From contig JAUIEH010000205.1 in assembly GCA_030428405.1 (NCBI GenBank), positions 1 through 5,713 of the forward strand: a stretch of 5,713 nucleotides of DNA, in the 5' to 3' direction. Shown here one piece after another: positions 1 through 4,938 of this stretch. This DNA is from Alphaproteobacteria bacterium. Its GTDB lineage: Bacteria > Pseudomonadota > Alphaproteobacteria > Caulobacterales > Maricaulaceae. How positions within the stretch are numbered: the first letter of the stretch is position 1; each line of letters begins with the position of its first letter. A program made the translations under genes and the position numbers. The notes below the pieces were generated by a model. The model saw nothing but the letters and a program-made list of their open reading frames with translations. It did not search any database and had not been told where the DNA came from.

Positions 1-444
1 CACCCGCTCCGGCCTGCGCGCGGCGTAAGCGCGCGCGGCGCGATTTCCGAAGGCGTGGCCGATCAGATGAACGCGCTCCTCAGGCGCAGCGCCGTCCGCG
101 ACCAGCGCGGCCTCAACGTCATCGCCCAAATCATAGAGCGTATACGGCTCATCGCCCGGCGGACTTGCGCCGACGCCTCGGGACTCAACCGCCACAGTGC
201 GATAGCCGGCCTCGTTCAAGGCCAGCGCCAGCTCGTTGAAATCACTGATCGAGCGCCCCAGACTCGCCAGCAACACGACACGCGGGCCCTCGCCTGCGGC
301 GTAAAAAGCGACGCGCTGTCCGTCTACTGATTCTGCAAAGGCCTGCGCGCCGATCGGCGCGCGCGCCGGTCGCGGATATATCCAGACCGCATACGCGGCG
401 GCGAGCACAAGCGCCGTCAGAACGAGCGCGATCAGGATGCGCAT
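1..444 (-). CDS. Alpha/beta-hydrolase-fold protein, membrane-anchored or exported, N-terminal part only
   Basis: The 148 visible residues begin with a hydrophobic segment (about residues 3-23, LIALVLTALVLAAAYAVWIY), which reads as a signal anchor or signal peptide, so the protein probably acts in the periplasm or at the inner membrane. Then come the alpha/beta-hydrolase landmarks: a strand and oxyanion-hole region (VVLLASLGR, 57-64), AGYRTVAVESRGVGAS (79-94) and the nucleophile elbow VHLIGHAFGNR (125-135). The elbow has Ala131 where GxSxG hydrolases carry the nucleophilic Ser. From memory, GHAFGNR recurs in a subset of these proteins, so it may be a family trait rather than a lesion. The start at 444 has GGAG (456-453) 8 nt upstream. 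The gene lies 114 bp behind tetR on the same strand with an operator-like palindrome between them, so it probably has its own regulated promoter. The acid and His of a triad would lie beyond the left edge. The fold is confident; catalysis is uncertain. Confidence 0.8.
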   Translation of the reverse strand, partial: MRILIALVLTALVLAAAYAVWIYPRPARAPIGAQAFAESVDGQRVAFYAAGEGPRVVLLASLGRSISDFNELALALNEAGYRTVAVESRGVGASPPGDEPYTLYDLGDDVEAALVADGAAPEERVHLIGHAFGNRAARAYAARRPERV

Positions 445-492
445 GGCGGCGTCTCCGCAGAAGCAGCGCGCAGAAAACTCTGCGCGCCCAAA

Positions 493-512
493 ATGTAACC
501 GTCAGGTAACAT
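493..512. promoter_or_regulatory. TetR-type operator, copy 1 (upstream of the alpha/beta hydrolase)
   Basis: ATGTAAC-CGTCAG-GTAACAT is an imperfect palindrome of the form ATGTWAC-N6-GTWACAT. It lies 48 bp before the hydrolase start and 46 bp after the tetR stop. Read on the minus strand, its downstream half and flank (500 down to 485) match 15 of 16 bases with 4873-4888 before the EthD-like gene; both contain a TACATT that could serve as a -10 element. The matching -35 position (520-515, CAGCCA) is poor. Binding by the TetR protein encoded next to it is inferred. Confidence 0.6.
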
Positions 513-523
513 CATGGCTGCGC

Positions 524-544
524 GCGCCTTTCATGACAAGGCGC
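524..544 (-). terminator. Small stem-loop just after tetR
   Basis: GCGCCTT and AAGGCGC form a perfect 7-bp stem around a 7-nt loop, starting 14 nt after the tetR stop codon. On the minus strand no run of T follows it, so it is not a typical intrinsic terminator. It could be a weak terminator or a 3'-end protecting hairpin for tetR, or chance in GC-rich sequence. Confidence 0.25.
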
Positions 545-558
545 TCCGCCTGCGACGC

Positions 559-1176
559 CTAATCGTCAGGCGGTGTCTGATCACCCCAGTAATAGCTCAT
601 CGCGCGCACCGAGCGCGTCAGCCAGCGCAGGAAAACGGCGTCCCTTTCGGGACGGCCAAGCTCGAGCCAGCGAATATAGCTCTCCATGAAAAACGCCGAG
701 ACGGACTCTGCGAGATAAGGCCCCTCGATCGGCGCTCTGGGCTGATCGCCCAATATGGCTGCGACCTGCTCGCGCACCCGCACCGCGAGCACCGATTCCA
801 GTCGCTCGAAATGCACGCCATATTCCGGGTCGTGCGCGGCGTGGCGGAACAGGACCTTCATCTCGTTCTGATTGGCGCGCGCGACTTCGAGCGTGAAGTT
901 CACGCGCTCGGTCCACCAATCCGCTTCGCGGTCATCGGCCTCCAGAATGAGGTCGACAATGCGTTCGAGCACGGCGTGAACCAGCCGGTCCTTCGCGCCG
1001 AAATAGCGATACAGCACGACCTTGGTGACGCCGGCGCGCGCTGCGACCTGATCCATCGTCACCTGATGCACGCCGGTTTCCGCAAATACCTCGGCAGCGA
1101 CGCGCAGCAGCTGGTCGCGGCGGGCCTCGCGATGTTTTCCGATGTGCTCGGCATAGCTGTCCGTCATCTCGACCAT
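559..1176 (-). CDS. TetR/AcrR-family transcriptional regulator
   Basis: The 205-residue protein has the usual TetR length and layout. The N-terminal helix-turn-helix domain spans about residues 19-66: RDQLLRVAAEVFAETG is helix 1, VTMDQVAARAGVTKVVLYRYF (39-59) holds the DNA-binding helices with the typical YxYF ending, and GAKDRLVHAVL follows. The rest (about 75-205) is the variable ligand-binding and dimerisation region, with NQNEMKVLFRHAAHDPEYG (103-120) as a distinctive stretch. It should be a cytoplasmic dimeric repressor released by a small ligand that cannot be named. ATG at 1176 gives the longest frame; an in-frame ATG at 1167 (Met4) is an alternative, because AGAGAG sits too close to the first ATG and better spaced for the second. 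It is divergent from the receptor gene. A palindrome inside its own promoter-like region suggests autorepression, and copies elsewhere suggest a local regulon. Confidence 0.93.
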   Translation of the reverse strand: MVEMTDSYAEHIGKHREARRDQLLRVAAEVFAETGVHQVTMDQVAARAGVTKVVLYRYFGAKDRLVHAVLERIVDLILEADDREADWWTERVNFTLEVARANQNEMKVLFRHAAHDPEYGVHFERLESVLAVRVREQVAAILGDQPRAPIEGPYLAESVSAFFMESYIRWLELGRPERDAVFLRWLTRSVRAMSYYWGDQTPPDD

Positions 1177-1217
1177 GCTCTCTGTACACCCGCCCTTTCG
1201 TCAAATCCCGGCTACCC

Positions 1218-1235
1218 GGTCCGGCGCTCCGGACC
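1218..1235. repeat. Short inverted repeat in the tetR leader
   Basis: GGTCCGG and CCGGACC are perfect 7-base inverted arms around CGCT. If tetR is transcribed from the promoter proposed at 1317-1345, this hairpin would lie in its untranslated leader, about 42 nt before the start codon. Function is unknown; GC-rich sequence makes chance hairpins common. Confidence 0.3.
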
Positions 1236-1310
1236 AGGCGACGCCCGTATCGCAAAGCGCGAACGACGCGCCCGCATCGCCCCAGCGCAACGTGTCGCGG
1301 CACGAGCTGC

Positions 1311-1316
1311 TTGACT
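1311..1316 (+). promoter_or_regulatory. Possible -35 element of the receptor promoter
   Basis: TTGACT matches the -35 consensus at 5 of 6 bases and ends one base before operator copy 2, so a repressor on that operator would block it. No convincing -10 follows at 16-18 bp (ACATCG at 17 bp; TAACAT only at 15 bp), so the assignment is tentative. The leader to the receptor start would be about 105-110 nt, in which I see nothing further except the degenerate operator copy and the ribosome binding site. Confidence 0.35.
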
Positions 1317-1345
1317 TATGTAACTCATGCGTAACATCGTGTCAC
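1317..1345 (-). promoter_or_regulatory. Candidate tetR promoter enclosing an operator
   Basis: On the minus strand, GTGACA (1345-1340) is followed after 17 bp by TACATA (1322-1317). The -35 matches 5 of 6 consensus bases by the TGACA core; the -10 is weak. Operator copy 2 fills the spacer and overlaps the -10. The same geometry, with two bases between the -35 and the palindrome, occurs at 4853-4881, which supports both assignments. The tetR leader would be about 130 nt. Confidence 0.5.
1318..1337. promoter_or_regulatory. TetR-type operator, copy 2 (tetR/receptor divergent region)
   Basis: ATGTAAC-TCATGC-GTAACAT has both half-sites identical to copy 1, with a different 6-bp centre; the next bases (TCATG in copy 1, TCGTG here) are also similar. 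Its place between the divergent tetR and receptor genes is the classic position for a TetR operator. It overlaps promoter-like elements on both strands, so one bound dimer could repress both directions. Confidence 0.7.
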
Positions 1346-1358
1346 GCATCGGTATCAC
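1339..1358. promoter_or_regulatory. Degenerate operator copy 2b, in tandem with copy 2
   Basis: GTGTCAC-GCATCG-GTATCAC keeps the 7-6-7 layout and matches 10 of 14 positions of ATGTWAC-N6-GTWACAT. Its right half GTATCAC resembles the divergent half GTATCAT of copy 3 (read on the minus strand). It starts 21 bp after copy 2, two helical turns, so a second dimer could bind on the same face of the DNA. It also overlaps the proposed tetR -35. Chance similarity remains possible. Confidence 0.35.
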
Positions 1359-1436
1359 CTTGGTCGATCGACGCCAATAAGGCGCGCAAGCGCATCACCG
1401 CGACAGTCCGAGGGTCGCCCGCATCTGCCGGGCATT

Positions 1437-1445
1437 GGGGAGGGA
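1437..1445 (+). promoter_or_regulatory. Ribosome binding site fixing the receptor start
   Basis: GGGGAGGGA contains the strong core GGAGG (1439-1443), 6 nt before ATG 1450. An in-frame TTG at 1435 would place the start inside this site, so ATG 1450 is preferred. Confidence 0.8.
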
Positions 1446-1449
1446 AGAC

Positions 1450-3681
1450 ATGAAACGAATCCAATGGATGCGTGCGTCCGCTTCGACGCAGGCTCTCGCG
1501 GCCGCGCTGATCAGCGCGTGTCTCGCATCAACAAACGCCGCGGCGCAGGAGGAGACTTCCGAAGCGCCGGCCTCAGCCGGCGCCGAGCGCGAGGTCATCG
1601 TCGTGATGGCGCGCAAACGCGAAGAAGCCATCACCGATGTCCCGGTCGCGATCTCGACATTGTCGCAAGCCGACGCCGACAATCTCGTTCTCGACAGCGT
1701 CGCCGACTATATCCGGCAAACGCCGGGCGCGATCCTGATCGCTTCCGGACCAGCCTATCTCCACGACATCGCGTTGCGCGGCCAGGGCGGCGGCCGACTC
1801 GGTTTTTCGGAATCCACGACCGGCATTTACCGCGACGGCATCTACATCGCCGGCGGGGGTTTCGGCGGGCGCACGTTCTCGACCATGGACTTTTTCGACA
1901 TGCGCACGCTGGAGGTCTATCGCGGACCGCAAGGCGCGCTTTACGGACGCAACGCCGTGGGCGGGGCGGCCAATCTCATCACCAATCGCCCCGAAGACAT
2001 TTTCGGCGTCAGAGCGCGGCTGCGCTATGACGATCTCGACACGATCGGATTTCAGACCATCGTCAACGCCCCGCTCGTAGGCGACCAATTGCTCGCGCGC
2101 ATCGGCGGTTACGTTTCCGAGCAGAATGACGGCCACCACCATCTCGCCTCCACGGGCGAGGCGCTGGACGTCGCGCGCGACTGGGGCGTGCGCGGCTCGC
2201 TCGCCTGGCGGGTCGGTCCGGATACGGATGCGCGCTTTACGATCGAGCGCTCATACTCCGAAGCCCCGGGCTTCGCCTCTCTCGGGCAAAACGTCGCGCT
2301 CGATCCTGATCCCTATACGCATGTCGGGCTCGACCGCGTCGACGTGGTCACGATCGACCAAACCTCCGTATTCGCCGAATTCACGCATGGCTTCGGCTTC
2401 GGCGACCTGACCGTTCTCGGCAATTACCGCGACCGCGACGGCGACCGGGAAAACGGCGACCTGGACCATTTCTTCGGCTTCAACGTTCCCATTCTCAACC
2501 TATTGGACGAGCAATTCGAAGACTTTGAACGCTATGGCGGGGAAATCCGTCTTGCGTCGAACGATGAGAGCCGGTTTACGTGGCTGATCGGCGCGGATTT
2601 CCAGACTTATACTTCCGACGTCGTCACTGAACGAACCGGCACGTTCGCCGGCCCCTTCGCACTAAGCGCGCCCTTGCGCAACCAGCTCCGGCGCGACGTC
2701 TCTACCGAGGAACTGTTTTCATACTCCGCCTTCGCGCTTGCAGGCTTCGATCTGACAGAGCGGCTGAACTTCACCATCGAAGCGCGGGTCCAGCATGACG
2801 AGAAAGATTTGGTGTTCGAACGCATCGATCTCGATGCGTTCACCGACAACACGGTTCCCCCCGTGTCATTCGATCAGTCGAGCACGCGTTTCCTCCCGAC
2901 CGCCACACTCCTGTACGCTCTGGGCGACGACAACAATATCTACGCGCGGATCGCCTCAGGCTATCGGCCAGGCGGCTTCAATCCGCAGCCCGCGCCCGGC
3001 TTTTTCGACCGCACGCCCTATGATCCGGAGACGGCCTATAGTTTCGAATTGGGCTGGAAGAGCGTGCGTGAGTTCCGCGACGTCACGCTCGAAACCGAGC
3101 TGGCGCTATTCTGGTCACTGACGGAAGACATTCAAACCACGGCCTCGCTGACGAACTTCGCCACCGTACCCGCGCTGCAAAATGTTGGCGACGCCACGAT
3201 ATACGGTGCGGAATTCACTGCCCGCGCATTCACGCCTTTCGCTGGCGGCGACCTCAGCGTCAATCTCGGCCTGTCGTTCTCCAACGGTGAATTTCAGGAA
3301 AACACGCTCGTCATCTTCAATGGCGTGACTTACGATCTGGACGGCGCGCGCGCACCGCGCACGCGCGATTACATTGTCAATCTCGCCACGACCTACTCCT
3401 ACCCGTTGGCGACAACATTCGACATATTCGGCGCGCTGAGCTTTCAGGCGGAAGGCGGTGGATACGACAACGCCATCGGCAATCTGAACATCGCCGAATC
3501 CCGCTCGAGCGAATCCTTTGAGATGTTCGATCTGCGGCTGGGCGTCTCCTCGGAGAACTGGCGTTTGTCCGCATTCGGTAGAAACATCACCGACGAGGTT
3601 TATCGAACGGTGTCGCTGAACGGCAACGACTATCACAATGATGGCCGGGTCATCGGACTCGAACTCGACACCCAATTCTAA
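1450..3681 (+). CDS. TonB-dependent outer-membrane receptor
   Basis: This 743-residue protein should form a 22-strand outer-membrane barrel that imports a ligand using TonB/ExbB/ExbD energy. A signal peptide covers about residues 1-32, with probable cleavage in NAAA|QEE. The TonB box region is EREVIVVMARKREE (46-59), with Met where many relatives have Thr. The plug domain follows from about 60 to 185, with VADYIRQTPGA (84-94), the variable loop IALRGQGGGR, and the hallmark VYRGPQGALYGRNAVGGAAN (157-176). The remainder is barrel with alternating aromatic strands, including YARIASGYRPGGFNPQP and the C-terminal strand GRNITDEVYRTVSLNG...LELDTQF, ending in the expected Phe. There is no N-terminal STN extension, so control by a FecIR-type sigma system is unlikely; the adjacent TetR protein and operators are the obvious candidates. 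The sequence resembles the large sphingomonad/caulobacter-type receptor group with many unassigned substrates, so no ligand is named. It is probably cotranscribed with the serine hydrolase 61 bp downstream. Confidence 0.95.
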   Translation: MKRIQWMRASASTQALAAALISACLASTNAAAQEETSEAPASAGAEREVIVVMARKREEAITDVPVAISTLSQADADNLVLDSVADYIRQTPGAILIASGPAYLHDIALRGQGGGRLGFSESTTGIYRDGIYIAGGGFGGRTFSTMDFFDMRTLEVYRGPQGALYGRNAVGGAANLITNRPEDIFGVRARLRYDDLDTIGFQTIVNAPLVGDQLLARIGGYVSEQNDGHHHLASTGEALDVARDWGVRGSLAWRVGPDTDARFTIERSYSEAPGFASLGQNVALDPDPYTHVGLDRVDVVTIDQTSVFAEFTHGFGFGDLTVLGNYRDRDGDRENGDLDHFFGFNVPILNLLDEQFEDFERYGGEIRLASNDESRFTWLIGADFQTYTSDVVTERTGTFAGPFALSAPLRNQLRRDVSTEELFSYSAFALAGFDLTERLNFTIEARVQHDEKDLVFERIDLDAFTDNTVPPVSFDQSSTRFLPTATLLYALGDDNNIYARIASGYRPGGFNPQPAPGFFDRTPYDPETAYSFELGWKSVREFRDVTLETELALFWSLTEDIQTTASLTNFATVPALQNVGDATIYGAEFTARAFTPFAGGDLSVNLGLSFSNGEFQENTLVIFNGVTYDLDGARAPRTRDYIVNLATTYSYPLATTFDIFGALSFQAEGGGYDNAIGNLNIAESRSSESFEMFDLRLGVSSENWRLSAFGRNITDEVYRTVSLNGNDYHNDGRVIGLELDTQF

Positions 3682-3688
3682 GGCGGCG

Positions 3689-3720
3689 ACGCACGGACCG
3701 AGCGAGTTCGGTCCGTGCGT
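3689..3720 (+). terminator. Strong intercistronic hairpin after the receptor gene
   Basis: Arms 3689-3701 (ACGCACGGACCGA) and 3708-3720 form a perfect 13-bp stem with a 6-nt loop, 7 nt after the receptor stop codon and 22 nt before the next start. No T run follows, so read-through is likely. It could act as a partial terminator, or as a 3'-end stabiliser that lets receptor mRNA exceed hydrolase mRNA. Confidence 0.45.
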
Positions 3721-3731
3721 GCGCACGCTAT

Positions 3732-3737
3732 GGAGAG
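3732..3737 (+). promoter_or_regulatory. Ribosome binding site fixing the serine hydrolase start
   Basis: GGAGAG lies 5 nt before ATG 3743. The open frame extends back to an ATG at 3638 within the receptor gene, but that would add 35 residues encoded by the receptor's 3' end and the hairpin, ahead of a good signal peptide. ATG 3743 is therefore preferred. Confidence 0.75.
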
Positions 3738-3742
3738 TCTCA

Positions 3743-4834
3743 ATGTCAATTTCGCTTGAACATCTCAGACGCGGTCTCACGCCGCTCGCGGCCGGCGCCG
3801 CCTTATTGGCTGCGGCCGCCTGCGCTGCGCCGGGAACCGCGCAATCCGATGCGGCCAATGTCGAATCGTCCGCCGAGGTGGGCGCGGAAATCGCCGCCGT
3901 CCTGCAAAACATGGTCGACGAGCACGAGTTGCCCGGGGCCGCCGTCATTATACGTCGTGATGGCCAGACGCTCTACGAGAACGCGTTTGGCGGCTACGAC
4001 GTCGATACCCGTGTGCCGATCGCATCGGCGACGAAATGGGTGACCGCCGCGATAGTGATGACGGCGGTCGAACGCGACGGTCTCGATCTCGACGCGACCG
4101 TCGCGGATTATATTTCTGGGGTGCCTGAAGCCGCCGGCTCCGCCACCATCAGGCAATTGCTATCGCATACTTCCGGCATGGCGGGCTCGCACGTGCTTGA
4201 GGAAACGACCGACCAGCCAATGGCCGACGCCGTCGCCTCGCTTCTGGCCATGGAGCCGGCCGCCGCCCCCGGCGAAGCCCTGATTTATGGCGGCGCGTCG
4301 CTGCAGGTTGCAGGCTATATCGCGCAGGAACGCGCCCACACGCCCTGGCAGCAACTGTTCCACGAACGCATCGCAGGCCCGTTGGGCTGGGGCGACGTGG
4401 TCTGGGATCATCCCCTCTCCGAGCCAAGCGTAGAACGGCCCGCCAATCCCAATCTCGGCGCCGGCCTGCATCTCAGCGCGACCGACTATATCGCCTTCAT
4501 GGACATGCTCGCCGCAGGCGGCGTCTATGACGGAGCGCGCATATTGTCGGAAAGCTCGGTGGACGAAATCCTCCACGACGCCACAGCGGGCGCGAGCACG
4601 GCCAACCTGCCTGCGTCCGCGGATCCGTCATGGGGCTATGGCCTGGGATGCTGGTGTGAGGTCATGGACGACGACGGGGCCTGTCTGCTCACAAACAGCG
4701 CGGGCGCTTTTGCAACCTTCCCCTGGTATGACCGCGAGAGCGGCGTCTACGGCGTCATCGTCACGATGATCCGGCTTCCGCACGTCTTTGACGACATCAA
4801 CGAGGTCCGCCGGCTCGCCAACGAGCTCGGCTGA
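3743..4834 (+). CDS. Exported serine hydrolase, beta-lactamase/class C (EstB-like) family
   Basis: The 363-residue protein starts with a signal peptide (basic LEHLRRG, then a hydrophobic run at 13-28). LLAAAAC ending at Cys27 resembles a lipobox but lacks the usual Leu at -3, so lipoprotein or soluble periplasmic protein are both possible. The SxxK catalytic motif is Ser95-Ala-Thr-Lys98 in IASATKWVTAA, followed by the family's TIRQLLSHTSG (135-144). The second motif, normally YxN, is Tyr182-Gly-Gly in YGGASLQVAGYI. The third (K/H-T/S-G position) is probably Ser319-Ala-Gly321 in NSAGAFATFPWYDRESG. These variants are typical of esterase or peptidase-like members, so ester or amide cleavage is likelier than antibiotic resistance. 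Cys303, Cys305 and Cys314 in GLGCWCEVMDDDGACLL could form a disulfide once exported. The gene follows the receptor gene by 61 bp and probably shares its transcript, suggesting action on the same imported compound. Confidence 0.88.
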   Translation: MSISLEHLRRGLTPLAAGAALLAAAACAAPGTAQSDAANVESSAEVGAEIAAVLQNMVDEHELPGAAVIIRRDGQTLYENAFGGYDVDTRVPIASATKWVTAAIVMTAVERDGLDLDATVADYISGVPEAAGSATIRQLLSHTSGMAGSHVLEETTDQPMADAVASLLAMEPAAAPGEALIYGGASLQVAGYIAQERAHTPWQQLFHERIAGPLGWGDVVWDHPLSEPSVERPANPNLGAGLHLSATDYIAFMDMLAAGGVYDGARILSESSVDEILHDATAGASTANLPASADPSWGYGLGCWCEVMDDDGACLLTNSAGAFATFPWYDRESGVYGVIVTMIRLPHVFDDINEVRRLANELG

Positions 4835-4852
4835 CGGCGTTCGCAATCGGCG

Positions 4853-4881
4853 ATGACAAAATGATACCCTTAGGTTACATT
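4853..4881 (+). promoter_or_regulatory. Candidate promoter of the EthD-like gene
   Basis: ATGACA (4853-4858, 5 of 6 to the -35 consensus) is followed after 17 bp by TACATT (4876-4881, 4 of 6 to the -10 consensus). Operator copy 3 occupies the spacer and overlaps the -10. Transcription should begin near 4888, giving a leader of about 50 nt. The layout equals that of the minus-strand promoter proposed for tetR. Confidence 0.55.
4861..4880. promoter_or_regulatory. TetR-type operator, copy 3 (upstream of the EthD-like gene)
   Basis: ATGATAC-CCTTAG-GTTACAT matches ATGTWAC-N6-GTWACAT at 13 of 14 fixed positions. It lies in the 104-bp gap after the serine hydrolase, 58 bp before the next start. Its presence suggests that the EthD-like gene is a separate transcription unit controlled by the same regulator as the receptor and the alpha/beta hydrolase. 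Confidence 0.62.
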
Positions 4882-4885
4882 TTGT

Positions 4886-4909
4886 GCGGAGGCGCGCTCG
4901 CGCCTCCGC
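4886..4909. repeat. Perfect GC-rich inverted repeat at the expected transcript start
   Basis: GCGGAGGCGC and GCGCCTCCGC are perfect 10-base arms around GCTC. The repeat begins 5 bp after the proposed -10, so the transcript would start within its left arm and carry a stem-loop at its very 5' end. It lacks a T run on either strand, which argues against a terminator. It may protect the mRNA 5' end or be a second protein-binding site. Confidence 0.45.
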
Positions 4910-4938
4910 CGCTGATTGTCAGAAAAAGGCGACGCGAC

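Noticed and set aside
1..40. Short GCGCGC-rich runs as possible repeats.
   Set aside because: They are codons of an Ala/Arg-rich stretch of the hydrolase gene in a high-GC genome.
514..1314. A 266-codon plus-strand open frame across tetR.
   Set aside because: It lies antisense to a clear TetR protein, has an Arg/His/Ala-rich translation with no recognisable domain and covers an operator-free coding region; a GC-rich shadow frame.
3638..3742. A longer N-terminus for the serine hydrolase starting at 3638.
   Set aside because: It would overlap the receptor gene, read through the hairpin and put 35 residues before a good signal peptide; the ribosome binding site favours 3743.
3115..3948. A 277-codon minus-strand open frame across the receptor and hydrolase genes.
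   Set aside because: It spans two well-supported genes and the intercistronic hairpin on the opposite strand and shows no domain; a shadow frame.
3743..4834. Antibiotic-resistance beta-lactamase.
   Set aside because: SxxK is present, but the second and third motifs (YGG and SAG) fit esterase or peptidase-like relatives, and the neighbours suggest nutrient uptake.
4886..4909. Intrinsic terminator of the serine hydrolase gene.
   Set aside because: No T run follows on either strand, and the repeat lies downstream of the promoter elements of the next gene.
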